NCBI GenBank assembly: GCA_034231615.1 | Contig: CM067322.1 | Span: forward strand, 99,891,087-99,955,086 | Length of the DNA: 64,000 nt | Direction of reading: 5' to 3' | Origin: Meghimatium bilineatum | Lineage: Eukaryota > Mollusca > Gastropoda > Stylommatophora > Philomycidae | Shown: piece after piece, positions 1 to 10,523 of the stretch | Position numbering within the stretch: the first letter of the stretch is position 1 | How the letters are laid out: each line of letters starts with the position of its first letter | The notes under the pieces: generated by a model | What the model saw: only the letters and a program-made list of their open reading frames with translations | Told to the model about the DNA's origin: nothing | Database searches by the model: none | Made by a program: the position numbers and the translations under genes

Positions 1-1345
1 TCAAACTCCCTAAGAAAGGCGACCCCTCAGACTGCAACAACTGGCGGGGTATCACCCTATTATCAGTCATAGGCAAGGTCTTCCTAAGCATCATATTGGA
101 AAGATTAAAGAATGCTGTTGATAAACTACTCAGAGAAGAACAAGCAGGCTTTAGATCAGCTCGCTCCTGCACAGACAACATATTTTCTCTTCGCATCATC
201 ATTGAAGAATCACTCGAATTTCAATCCCCGCTCATAATCAACTTTGTTGACTTTGAAAAAGCATTTGATAGTCTTCATCGGCCTACGTTATGGAATATTC
301 TACAGCAATACGGTTTTCCTACTAAAATAATCAATGTTATAAAGGCATTCTACACCAACTCACATTGTTGTGTTCAAACAAACACTGAGAAGTCAGAATG
401 GTTCCAAGTTGTTACGGGCGTTAAACAGGGATGCATCATGTCCCCATTACTTTGCTGCGTCGCTATTGATTGGGTCATGAGAAAGAGCACTGAAAATGAG
501 CTGACAGGAATAAAAATGGATTAATAATACCGTTCTCGAAGATCTTGACTATTCAGATGACCTGGCCCTTTTGAGCGCAAACCACACAGATGCTCAATCT
601 AAGCTTGACAATCTCCAACACTACTCAAATCAGATAGGGTTGAAAATCAACACATCAAAAACTCATATACTAGATTTTACGAGATCCAACGACAACATAG
701 AAATTCAAAATGTTCCATTGTTAAAAGTCAACAATTTTACATATTTAGGCACCAATCTAGCATTGGATGGAGACTCATCAAAAGAAATTTTACACCGTAT
801 TGCCCTTGCAGCGGGTGCTTTCAATAAACTAGGCAACATCTGGACGTCAAACACACTAAGAAACACCACAAAACTCAAGTTTTTTAATTCCAACATCATC
901 CCTATTCTATCATATGGATGCGAAAGTTGGAAAGCCACAAAAGCCACAGATAAAAGACTCGACTTCTTTGAAAACAAATGCCTACGTACCATTCTGAACG
1001 TTAAGTGGAGTGACTTTAAATCTAACAGTACTATAAGAGAGGAAAGCAAACAAACCTATATATCTTCCTTCATTAGACAAAGGCGTTGGACTTACATCGG
1101 CCATGTTCTCAGAATGAACAGCCTAAGAATTCCCCAGCAATCACTATATTGGGTGCCACCTGGAGTAAGAAGAAGAGGGAGACCTAGAGAAACTCTACGA
1201 AGAACCATTAATAGAGAAGGCATGTCAATGAACCTAAACAACACGCAACAATTGAAAGACCTGGCAACTCAAAGACAGAAATGGAAAGCTATGGTTTCTG
1301 CCCTATGCGCCGCCTATGGCCCTGGATGAACATAACATAACATAC
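1..1345 (+). mobile_element. LINE family A, reverse transcriptase ORF (5' cut by window edge, one frameshift)
   Basis: This is the reverse transcriptase and C-terminal part of a non-LTR retrotransposon. The frame is open from base 3 to 524 and shows RT motifs in order: NNWRGITLL, EEQAGFR, NFVDFEKAFDSLHR (RT motif A with its catalytic Asp) and GVKQGCIMSPLL. It then continues from about 514 in another frame with YSDDLALLS, the YxDD catalytic box with Ser in place of Ala. The C-terminal part has SYGCESWKATKATDKR, RRWTYIGHVLRM and RRRGRPRETLRRTI, ending at 1329. The break coincides with a run of five A at 512-516, so a single-base insertion there is the likely cause. The 3' end carries a short (ATAAC)-like tail at about 1330-1345. 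The RT looks RTE-like but the clade is tentative. Other family A pieces lie near 33.6, 34.7, 35.6, 41.8-42.4 and 62.8 kb. Confidence 0.93.
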
Positions 1346-1349
1346 ACAA

Positions 1350-1455
1350 ATAAAACAAGGTGTACGCCAGGAATGTGTATTGTCACCAGATTTATTTTCT
1401 CTTTACAGCGAGAAAATCTTGAGATCAATTAAGAATATGCCAGACATTAACCGTT
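1350..1455 (+). mobile_element. LINE family B-like RT fragment (motif B region)
   Basis: Translation in the frame of 1350 gives IKQGVRQECVLSPDLFSLY followed by SEKILRSIKN. This is the conserved GVRQGCVLSPxLF region of a LINE reverse transcriptase, with Gly changed to Glu (RQEC). It starts directly after the short tail of the family A element, suggesting that family A inserted into an older family B-like copy whose 5' part lies outside the window. Only about 35 codons are recognisable. Confidence 0.8.
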
Positions 1456-2208
1456 CAGGTTATCATATAGACGTCCACTTCAATTGCACGGGCATTCGGG
1501 GCGCCCAGGACATTCAGGTTACGGTCATTAAGTCCTGTTCCTCTGACAACCGGACCCGTCTTGTGCGTTGAGAACCGCTACATTTGCCAATATTGCACTC
1601 TTAAACCAGATGTCATTAATGCGCGCCTGTCTCATGTATGATTCTCGTCGTTCCATAATTTCTGTTTGTTTCGTGTCAAATGTATGTAGTATTTTAAAAA
1701 AAGTATTCCTTGTCCAGTGTCGTTTCACCTCTTCCGGTCAGTCTATATTACATATGCTGATGTGAACGTCCATATCGTACTGTCCGTTTTCTGTTGTATG
1801 TATTAATTTAATTTTTGTATTGATCGAAACTTTTGGTTTCGGCCTTTTGATCGAAACGTAAATGTGTGTGTGTCTTGTGTGTTTTACATGTGTATCTTTA
1901 ATGATTAGCAAAACTTCATTACCCTAGTCCTCCATTACCCTCAATCAGTTTGTCTTCTTTGCTGTATTGAATGGATTATTAAACTAATTTTTGAATAATC
2001 CAAGATTGGAATTTCTATTTAGGTATGTTCCATTATTTGTTTGTTTGTCCCTATCTAGATAAAGAAATTTTGGTCGAGAAGTTGAATGTAAAATGTCTTA
2101 TTAAATACATTAATTAAAGAGAAAATTAAAGAGAACTTCTTATATACATCTTTTGTTCACTTGGTGAAAAGTGAAATAACAAATTTCGTTCTATATAAAA
2201 AAAATCTT
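1456..2208. other. Unassigned AT-rich stretch
   Basis: No recognisable gene. A 66-codon minus-strand frame at 1528-1728 reads like ordinary protein (for example TKQTEIMERRESYMRQARIN) but matches no family I can name, so it is not called. Near 1816-1860 the motif gatcgaaac occurs twice around a ggtttcggcc core, resembling the phosphorylation-neutral 'gaaacg' cores of invertebrate dispersed repeats, followed by a short (TG)n. Confidence 0.4.
2197..2204 (-). terminator. Pol III T-run terminator of tRNA-Leu
   Basis: Eight A residues on the plus strand read as eight T on the gene strand, four bases past the 3' end of the tRNA. A run of four or more T just downstream is the standard RNA polymerase III termination signal. 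Confidence 0.88.
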
Positions 2209-2325
2209 TGTCAGAAGTGGGATTTGAACCCACGCCCACATTCGTGGACCAGAACACTCATACCCCATTACTAATGGGAAGGTATACCTTGAGTCTGGCG
2301 CCTTAGACCACTCGGCCATCCTGAC
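2209..2325 (-). tRNA. tRNA-Leu-CAA: tRNA-Leu (anticodon CAA) with a 33-nt intron
   Basis: The reverse complement begins GTCAGGATGGCCGAGTGG (acceptor strand and A box) and ends with a T-arm GGGTTCAAATCCC and acceptor strand TTCTGAC plus discriminator A. The 7-bp acceptor stem GTCAGGA/TTCTGAC is consistent apart from one G-T or mismatch position. The anticodon arm is CCAGA-CTCAAGT-TCTGG with anticodon CAA, and a long variable arm marks a leucine tRNA. Exon 1 is 2288-2325 and exon 2 is 2209-2254, giving an 84-nt mature tRNA. The intron (2255-2287) follows the base 3' of the anticodon, the canonical nuclear position known in animal tRNA-Leu-CAA genes, and can fold on itself through CCCATTA/TAATGGG. 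Internal A and B boxes act as the Pol III promoter, and a T8 terminator follows. It delivers leucine at UUG codons. Confidence 0.96.
2255..2287 (-). other. Intron of tRNA-Leu(CAA)
   Basis: A 33-nt insertion lies between anticodon position 37 and position 38. It contains an almost perfect hairpin (ATACC..CCCATTA-G-TAATGGG..GGTAT), as expected for the bulge-helix-bulge substrate of the tRNA splicing endonuclease. Confidence 0.9.
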
Positions 2326-3161
2326 ATATCAGTTGTGAAATAATTCAACATATACAATTATTATAAAAAATTTATTAATTCTCATATTTATGTGAGAACT
2401 ATATTTAATATTTTTTTATATATATATATATATATAGTATACTTGCATTACGATTCTATAATAGAACTCTACAAGTCTACTGTGTATAACAGAAAGATCG
2501 AATGAAACCACCCCACTATAATTAGGAAGTAAGAGCAAACCGTTCGTAATTTGTGGGGATATACACCACAACCATTGGTTAATTAGGGCTCTAAATAATT
2601 TTTGTTTAAACATTGGAGATGTAATTATGAGGGGTACAAAGACGTAGAAGCGAACACCTGCTCACTTCACTCGCCAGGACAGGAATCATACTGGAATCAG
2701 ACCTTGCTGCTCCATCTCGTGGAGTACCATGGGCAACAGAGAAATCTGGCTAAGCCAGCAAGGATCGACTGATCTCCAGCTGAGGTAGGAACCTGATGTG
2801 GACTTGGAATCTTCTAAGAGTGAATCGACTCTTCTTACCTGCAGTTCGTCCCGGGAGTAAAAGCTTCAGCAAACTTTCGTCAGCCTTTTCGTCATTTTCG
2901 CCACGGCTCAAGTACTTTTCTTTATTTTCGCCAAGACTCAAATACTTTTCGACAGTTCGATCCCAGCGTCGTGATATAACCAGAACAGTCCTTTTTACGA
3001 CTAGGTTGAAAGCGACGTGACCAGGCATTCCGAGATGGCCTAGTCGAATCCAGCATTTAACAAACAAACAAATCGTAATTCTGATAATCCAACTACCACG
3101 AGCTCCATAATAATACGTATTTATTAATATTGGATATTAGATCGCCAGCTGAGAGAAAAAC
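2326..3161. other. Unassigned stretch with a short (TA)n
   Basis: No gene or repeat family recognised. A (TA)n run lies at about 2418-2437. Around 2870-2965 the phrase ttttcg(c/t)ca with 'ctcaa(g/a)tacttttc' recurs twice, a weak local duplication. Confidence 0.4.
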
Positions 3162-3180
3162 GGGGGGGGGGGGGGGGGGG
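3162..3180 (+). repeat. Poly-G tract (19 G)
   Basis: Nineteen consecutive G residues. Such a run can form a G-quadruplex and is also prone to length error in sequencing, so its exact length is uncertain. Confidence 0.9.
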
Positions 3181-3479
3181 TTCGAGACTATCATTTACTG
3201 CATCTGTGTTCTATTTAACTAATGAGGTGGGGTGGTTTGAACATTGAAACTCCCCAACTCCTGGTATCTACGACCTTGTGGTTAAATGCCGGTATAGAGA
3301 GTTTAACGTGGACATGGGTGCTACATCGTATAGTTAACCAAAGCATCCTAAGATTTTATGCTGTTCTTGGATGTGTTGGGCCAAAGACGCAGATATTGCA
3401 GCATGGTTGTAAATCAAGATGCAACGCATACCGTTCTCCGGGCTACATCCCGATATCGTGCAGGAGTTTGCTGTCGCAC
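3181..3479. other. Unassigned stretch
   Basis: No recognisable coding or repeat signal. The 107-codon plus frame at 3222-3545 runs into an antisense LINE fragment and is a chance frame. Confidence 0.35.
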
Positions 3480-3815
3480 GCAGAAAAGAAGAGCTCGAGC
3501 TTGCGTTCTAAATGTTCTAGATGTGTGACTTCCGCTGTGCTATGACCGTGTTTGTTCAGGATGTCCCTGACGTTCTCTATCCATCTTTATCGAGACCTCA
3601 GACTTTGTACCCAGATCTCATTTGGTTACGTGCCTGTACATGAAATTTGTCGTAATGCATTGTCATAATGTGGCCAAACAACTCGATCTGCTGCCTTTCT
3701 ATGTATTCTGTGTTTTGGAAGTATACCTGTTCTTTCCCCGATGTCTTCATTTCAATCTATCGAGCCTGGTGACCCCTGCCGCTTTTCTCAGGCCTTTCAT
3801 CTCACACGTCATTAT
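3480..3815 (-). mobile_element. LINE family F C-terminal fragment (antisense)
   Basis: The reverse complement is collinear with 20975-21300 and 23970-24175. It includes a VTCEMKGLRKAAGVTRLD-like segment, a KQIEWFGHIM-type segment and the NQMRSGYK region followed by a RTSGTS/TNTVIAQ stretch that is a frame-shifted relative of VRDILNKHGHSTAE. Several frameshifts and stops show that it is old and inactive. It directly abuts the AT-rich tandem array. Confidence 0.82.
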
Positions 3816-3818
3816 ATT

Positions 3819-5158
3819 TTATATGATATTACACATGTATTTAAATATAAATGTATTATTTTATAAATATATTAAATTACAAATGTATTATTTTATAAAT
3901 ATATTAAATTATAAAATGTATTATTTTTTAAATGTATTAAATTACAAATGTATTTTTTAATAAATATATTAAATTATAAATGTATTATTTTATAAATATA
4001 TTAAATTATAAATGTATTATTTTATAAATATATTAAATTATACATGTATTATTTTATAAATGTATTAAATTACAAATGTATTATTTTATAAATATATTAA
4101 ATTATAAATGTATTATTTTTTTATGTATTAAATTACAAATGTATTTTTTTATAAATATATTAAATTATAAATGTATTATTTTATAAATATATTAAATTAT
4201 AAATGTATTATTTTATAAATATATTAAATTATAAATGTATTATTTTATAAATGTATTAAATTACAAATGTATTATTTTATAAATGTATTATTTTATAAAT
4301 GTATTATTTTATAAATGTATTAAATTACAAATGTATTACTTTATAAATGTATTATTTTATAAATGTATTATTTTATAAATGTATTATTTTATAAATGTAT
4401 TATTTTACAAATGTATTATTTTATAAATGTATTATTTTACAAATGTATTATTTTATAAATGTAATATTTTATAAATGTATTAAATTACAAATGTATTATT
4501 TTATAAATGTATTATTTTATAAATGTATTATTTTATAAATGTATTAAATTACAAATGTATTATTTTATAAATGTATTAAATTTCAAATGTATTATTTTAT
4601 AAATGTATTATTTTATAAATGCATTATTTTATAAATGTATTATTTTATAAATGTATTATTTTATAAATGTATTATTTTATAAATATATTAAATTATAAAT
4701 GTATTATTTTTTTATGTATTAAATTACAAATGTATTTTTTTATAAATATATTAAATTATAAATGTATTATTTTATAAATATATTAAATTATAAATGTATT
4801 ATTTTATAAATATATTAAATTATAAATGTATTATTTTATAAATGTATTAAATTACAAATGTATTATTTTATAAATGTATTATTTTATAAATGTATTATTT
4901 TATAAATGTATTAAATTACAAATGTATTACTTTATAAATGTATTATTTTATAAATGTATTATTTTATAAATGTATTATTTTATAAATGTATTATTTTACA
5001 AATGTATTATTTTATAAATGTATTATTTTACAAATGTATTATTTTATAAATGTAATATTTTATAAATGTATTAAATTACAAATGTATTATTTTATAAATG
5101 TATTATTTTATAAATGTATTATTTTATAAATGTATTAAATTACAAATGTATTATTAGT
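3819..5158 (+). repeat. AT-rich tandem array, about 16-17 bp unit
   Basis: The array is built from variants of ttataaatgtattatt and tataaatatattaaatt, almost free of G and C. Superimposed on the short unit is a long duplication: markers at 4121 (ttatgtatta), 4333 (gtattactt) and 4461 (gtaatattt) recur exactly 591 bp later at 4712, 4924 and 5052. The array ends in gtattattagt, where a LINE has inserted, and resumes beyond it. Confidence 0.95.
5148..5158 (+). repeat. Target site duplication, first copy
   Basis: The 11-bp sequence gtattattagt, part of the AT array, occurs here and at 7441-7451, exactly flanking the family C LINE. Confidence 0.88.
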
Positions 5159-7440
5159 CATCATCATCATCATCATCAAGTGCCGTCTCCGCAACGAAAG
5201 TTGGCTGCAACGTATCTCCAACATCTCCTGTCTCTTGTCTTGGTGGTGCACTCTGCTAGACTGTAACCTGCCCATCGTGTGATGTTACTCTCCCACTTGT
5301 ATTTACCTCTTGCTCGCTTCCCTTTGTCTTTACCCTCAAGTAAGGTCTTCAGTAAGGTGTCATGTCTTTTAATGTGTCCAAAGTATTTTATTTGCCTGAT
5401 CTTTATTTCTCTTAGTAGTTCTTTCTTCATATTAAGTGTCTTTAACACCTCTTTATTTGTTTTCTTCTCTTTCCATGATGTTCTCCCTATTCTTCCACAT
5501 CTCAAAGGCATCAATTTTGTCTTCTAATTGTTTATTTAGTGTCCATATTTCTGGGCCATACATTAATATGGAATAGATGTAGCATTTTATAATTCTCATT
5601 TTTAACTTGTTTGTAATTTGTTTAGATATTAATAATTTTCTCATGTCATTGAAGGTACTTTTAGCCATTCCTATTCTCCTTTTAACTTCTGTTTCACATC
5701 TGCCATCATTTGTGACTATGTGTCCAAGATATTGATAATGTTTTACTTGTTGTAGTTTCTCTCCCAGTATGTTTACGTTTACCTCCTGTTCTTCTGTGTC
5801 TTTGCTGATTATCATGGCTTTTGTTTTTTGAATGTTTATATCCAGCCCATATTCATTAATAGTAAAGCAAAATGAATTAAACAGGTTAATGAAAACACTT
5901 ACCTTGCCTATGAATAAAAATATATAAAAAAGTATATATAAAAAACATACAATAAAACTAAACAGGACAATTCTCCACGTATCGGCTCAAATGGAACCTT
6001 TTTCAAGAGACAAACAACAGTAAACAACACAATAATAAACAGAATAGTTGACTTAACCTGTCTAGAGCCAGGTCTCAAAAACTCAAGAATAATGTCCATA
6101 TTCATAACTTGATTTATTGACTTGGTATAATTAGTCTTTGTAGTTCATGTTCACTTTCTGCCAAAAGACCAGTGTCATCTGCATATCTAATGTTGTTTAT
6201 TATTTTCCCATTGATCTTGAGTCCTGGTATTTCTTCTATATTTTTAAAGATATTCTCTGTGTAGATATTAAATAGGCTTGGTGATAAAATGCATCCTTGT
6301 CTTACCCCTCTTCTTATTTCTATGTATGGAAAGTAGCTGTTTTCACACCTTATTGATGCAGTTTGTTCCCAATATATATTTCTACTGAGTCTGATGTCTT
6401 TTCCATCTATGCCTATTTCTTGAAGACATTTGATTAATTTTTCATGTTGGACTCTGTCAAAGGTCGTGCTGTAGTCTATGAAGCAAATATAGATACTTTT
6501 TTGGACTTCTATATATTTATCTATCACTAGCCGGATACTCAGTATAGCTTCTCTGGTTCCTTTGTTTTTCCTAAAACCGAATTGTTCTTCACCGGCCTCC
6601 GTGTCTATCTTGTTCTTAATTCTTTCATGTATTATCTTGAGAAGTATTTTAGTTAGATGGCTCATTAGACTTATTGTTCTATATTCTGTACAGTCCACAG
6701 CCCTGGGCTTTTTAGGTAGTGGTATGAATATTGATGATGTTAGGTCTTTAGGTATATGGCCTGTTTCGTATATGTCATTGCAAATTTCTGTGATAGTATC
6801 TACACCAAAATCATTTAGAGTTTTTATTATGTCTGCTATTATGTTGTCCGAGCTTGCAGCCTTTCCACATTTTATTGATTTTATTGCATGTTCTACTTCT
6901 GATTTCAGTATTGCTGGTCTATCATTGTTGTGTATGGTTGGTTTTTTGTTCCGCTGGTCGTCAAACAGTTCTGTTACATAATCTCCCCATCTTGTCAGTG
7001 CTTCTATTTTATCAAATATTATTTTCCTTTTTTATCTTTAATGCAGCATTTATAGGATTTTTCTTATTTGTGATCAGCCTTATCTCCTTATGCATTAATT
7101 TTGTCTTCTGTTGTATGGACATCTCCTCTATTTCACTGCATTTTGTTTCTAGCCATTGTTTTTTCGCTGTTCTGCACATGTTACGTATCTCCTTGTCTAT
7201 AATTGAGTATTTTGGGGTATTTTTTAGCTTTCTTTCTTTCTGACATTTTCTCTAATATTTCATCTGTCATCCATGTTAGTGTTTCTTGGTTTTTCTTATT
7301 GGTAAATATTCTTTTGATGTCTGAATACGTTTCCTTAGGCTGTCCCATTTATTGTCTATTTTCTCTTCTGGATTTTCCCTTCTGTATTGTTCCATGCACT
7401 CTATCATTAGATGTTCATATCTATTCCTTACATCTGCAAG
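5159..7440 (-). mobile_element. LINE family C, 5'-truncated insertion with (GAT)n tail
   Basis: A non-LTR retrotransposon on the minus strand. From its 5' end at 7440 it reads through a linker (QYRREKPEEKIDNKWDSL; KTKLMHKEIRLITNKKNPI), then IPKDLTSSIFIPLPKKPRA, TISLMSHLTKI, EEQFGFRKNKGTREAI, FIDYSTTFDRVQHEKL (motif A), RRGVRQGCILSPSLFNIY and NNIRYADDTGLLAESEHELQ with an intact YADD. After an insertion (5863-6117) it resumes with GLDINIQKTKAMIISKDTEE, KHYQYLGHIVT, SILMYGPEIWTLNKQL and, after a frameshift near 5460-5510, IKYFGHIKRHDTLLKTLL and ends RRCWRYVAANFRCGDGT. The 3' tail is (GAT)n. No endonuclease domain remains, so it is 5'-truncated. Perfect 11-bp target duplications flank it. The tail type suggests an RTE-like clade. 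Confidence 0.95.
5863..6117 (-). mobile_element. Insertion inside the family C LINE (non-autonomous repeat)
   Basis: The LINE coding frame is interrupted between the ELQRL segment and the NEYGLDINIQKTK segment by about 255 bp with no LINE similarity. It contains an AT-rich ataaaaatatataaaa block and the phrase ccacgtatcggctcaaatgg followed by aacctttttcaagag. This resembles the 'tttcgg...ttcaag' cores of widespread invertebrate dispersed repeats. Ends are approximate and I see no clear target duplication. Confidence 0.65.
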
Positions 7441-7632
7441 GTATTATTAGTAAATGTCTTAAATTATAATGTATTATTTGCAAATGTATTAAATTTTAAG
7501 TGTATTATTTGTAAATGTATTATTTTATAAATGCATTAAATTCTAAATGTATTATTTTATAAATTTATTAAATTATAAATGTATTATATATGTATTAATT
7601 TAATAATATATTACATTATAATTATATTATTT
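7441..7632 (+). repeat. AT-rich tandem array, continuation after the LINE
   Basis: Starts with the second copy of gtattattagt (7441-7451) and continues with taaatgt.ttaaatt and gtattatttgtaaatg units, more diverged than the main array at 3819-5158. Confidence 0.85.
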
Positions 7633-7796
7633 GTATTGCTAAGTAAGATGTAGCTCTTATGGTAAAGTACGCTCTTTTCAACCGCAGACGCTAGTCCAGT
7701 TTGATTATATCAGAGCTTTACAACCATCAGAAAATAGTGGAGGTCACGATTCTCGGAAACTAGACAGCACAACCTTCGGACATTTTTTTAGCCAAA
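7633..7796 (+). mobile_element. Candidate tRNA-derived SINE within the AT array
   Basis: A 164-bp island of balanced composition interrupts the array. Its start resembles a tRNA: gatgtagctcttatggtaaa (A-box-like), an anticodon-arm-like tcttttcaaccgcaga and a weak B box near gtccagtttgatta. The 9-bp tatattatt occurs on both sides (7624-7632 and 7797-7805), compatible with a target duplication but weak evidence in such AT-rich DNA. Confidence 0.45.
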
Positions 7797-7830
7797 TATA
7801 TTATTTTATAAATGTATTTAATTCGTCATC
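7797..7830 (+). repeat. AT array remnant
   Basis: Units tatattattttataaatgt and tatttaatt link the SINE-like island to the next LINE fragment. Confidence 0.6.
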
Positions 7831-8086
7831 ATTAATTGTTGTCTACGCAACAAAGGCTAGTATTTCCAAGTATTTCCAACATCCTCTATCTCTTTGGTGG
7901 TGCACTCTGCTAGACTGTAACTCCTCCATCTCCTGGTGTTTCTCTCCCACTTATATTTCTGCTTACATCTTGCTCGCCTGCCCTCGATTCTACCCTAAGG
8001 TTTTGAACATGGTGCCTGTTCTTTAATGTCCACAATTATTTATTTGCTCACTCTTTATTTCCTTTAATAGTTATTTTTTCATACGA
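7831..8086 (-). mobile_element. LINE family C 3' end, second copy
   Basis: The minus strand reads through the same 3' end as 5159-5420: the ggtggtgcactctgctagac and ctgtaac..cccat.. blocks and the start of the tail (cgtcatcatt on plus) are shared. Frameshifts disrupt the WEKHQEMEELQSSRVHHQR-like translation. It is heavily 5'-truncated (256 bp) and sits in the same AT array, which resumes at 8087. Confidence 0.85.
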
Positions 8087-8165
8087 AGCATTATAAATGC
8101 ATTATACTATAAATATATAATATTGTAAATGTATTATATTATAAATGCATAGGCCTATGTATTAT
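8087..8165 (+). repeat. AT array remnant
   Basis: Diverged units such as cattataaatgcattatact and attgtaaatgtattatatt continue the array after the second family C insertion. Confidence 0.65.
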
Positions 8166-8980
8166 AGATATGGCTTATGTTATATGTACTTTTAGCTCTT
8201 ACTTAGGAATTGTGTTGCATCCTGTACCTGGACAATCTGTGATTTTTCTCGTTTCACGTCAACCTGGCAACTATCCGTATACACGTGTCACAACTTGGCA
8301 CTGACAGCAGGCAAATATTGGGTGTCTTCGATTAGAGCAGAGATGTATTGACTGACCCACCTAAAGGTAAAAAATTTGATCTGAATTATAACACAATAAA
8401 TTATCACACATTTCTCCGGTTGCCACGATCTTAGCAGGACATGTTTATCTTGAATTAATTATATCGACTTGTTTTATTAATTTTAATTTTCTGTTGTTTG
8501 TTTCGTTTTAAATTATTCATTTTTATTGTCCGCTTAAATTTTGAACTTAATATCGCTGCCTTTGTGGTTATCAAACCGCAAGTTTTAGCGAATGAATTTA
8601 AGAGTTTTTATAATTTTCAAACCTGGTCGAAGACATTGTACAAAGAAAATATTGAACACTAGAAGAATCAAATTCATTTACTCTGCTTTTGTCTATTGTC
8701 TTTTCCCAGATGGATGATGGTTGTAGTATCCACACTTGCCGTTAAAACTCTGTCAGGACTTGATTATTTTTAGGTTTGGACCAAATTAATTTTCAGGTGT
8801 AGAAAAATATTCTTATGTGTTTATATTGTATCACTTGACATACTAATATTGATAAATAGTGTATGTGTAATATATCATTGGAAAGGGGAATGGATACAGA
8901 ATATGAATATATAAGTACATTGATGATATTTGATTACTTCACAAGGTTAGAGTTAGTAAAACACACAAAAAGAAAATGAA
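8166..8980. other. Unassigned stretch with a LINE family F scrap
   Basis: No gene seen. At about 8708-8750 the plus strand reads agatggatgatggttgtag followed by atccacacttgccgttaaaa, which is the reverse complement of the family F 3' end (cttaacggcaagtgtggat). The rest is unassigned. Confidence 0.45.
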
Positions 8981-9125
8981 AATGTTAATTTATTAGTATA
9001 AATATTGTGACTTACCCATGTTAATTTATTAGTATAAATATTGTGACTTACCCATGTTAATTTATTAGTATAAATATTGTGACTTACCCATGTTAATTTA
9101 TTAGTATTATTGTGACTTACCCATA
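8981..9125 (+). repeat. 36-bp minisatellite, 4 copies
   Basis: Units contain ttaatttattagtataaata followed by ttgtgacttacccatg. Three copies are identical, and the fourth has lost about five bases. Confidence 0.93.
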
Positions 9126-10406
9126 TGTATCCATACTTGTCATTGATGATATCCATTTTTCAAGAATGTTTACACAAGTATATCCAATTCTCTTCATTAT
9201 GCATTTTATTTGATGAATTTATATCAGTAAATGTTAAAGTTATTTACATTTTTCTGAATGACACTAGAAGCAATAAAAATATGAAAAAATAACAGGATAA
9301 ATTTTTTTTCGCTACATGTGTTTTTCATTGAATTACTTGACATACTAATATTGATAAATTATTTGATGAAAAACAGTTATTAAAAGGAAGTGGATGTTTC
9401 CCAGATGTTCAGAGGTTAACATAAAAACTTGAACTGGGCAAAACGAAATATAACTGATCAATATATGATCGATCTAAAATCAAAGCCGTTAAAGTGGCGA
9501 AAGGTCCTGTAGACCCAATATATACAGCCGATATAGTGGTGATTGGTCCAGAAAGAGACAATGCGAGATGTGTCGCATTATTGCGTAGAGTCCATGCTTG
9601 TTCAAGGTTATCGTGTATAAAAAGGGGGGGGGGTTAAGAGTGACTTCTGTTGGTTGTTTCTCTGTCCAACATTTTTTCTTTTACGTAGTGCTTTTCTCCT
9701 TTCTTGTCAGATATAACTTACAAATATCTTCTTTAATATCTTCCTTAATTGTTATTTTTGTTGGATGTTATGGTCCGTGGGTTATATTATTTCTTCTCCG
9801 TATAGTGGTTCCAAATCTGGAATTCCTGTTGGAATTCCTGTAAGTACTTCTTCTGATGTTCGTCGTGCGACTGTGAACTAAAAGAGGATGGTCCATCTGA
9901 ACCTTAACTAAGCCTTAACTTCTAAAAGAAAGGGAACTGTATTACACATAGATATCTTTAATAACAATTTTCTTTCATGGACAAAAATTACGTGAGGACA
10001 ATCTATGTTATGACATATAACACATTCTTTCAGTCCTTATACTCACAGGAAATGAGACAGTTGATTCCCTGGCTTCAGGCTGACCGACTAAAGTTCCTAA
10101 CATCAAATCAGGTGATCTACCCCAACTATCCGAACTAACTTACTATAACTAAAAGAAACACTTCAACAATTGATTGGCAGTCACTATAAACCTATCTTTC
10201 AAGTCAATAGTTCGCAATTGTCGATGTTAGTTGTATGATTGGTCCGGCTATCCGAACAAGATGAAAACGAAATTAGTGATAACATTGATAACATAGTGCT
10301 CACTGTTCATAAACTTGTTGAATCTATTGGCTAGTGAATGTACACAATTTAACAAGAGGTGTGACTTTCATAGTGTAATGTTCACAGTTTATTAACTAAG
10401 CCATCC
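9126..10406. other. Unassigned stretch
   Basis: No gene, tRNA or repeat family recognised. A ten-base G run lies near 9625-9635. Frames here are short and lack family signatures. Confidence 0.35.
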
Positions 10407-10523
10407 CATTGGCTGGAAACGGAGATCTCCTGCTCCTGAAGTTAATGCTACCAAGGTAACATTGGCTGGAAACGGAGATCTCCTGCTCCTGAAGTTAATG
10501 CTACCAAGGTAACATTGGCTGGT
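10407..10523 (+). repeat. 53-bp direct duplication, 2.2 copies
   Basis: The phrase cattggctgg starts at 10407, 10460 and 10513. Two full 53-bp copies (containing aaacggagatctcctgctcc) are identical, and the third is cut after about 11 bp. Confidence 0.93.
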
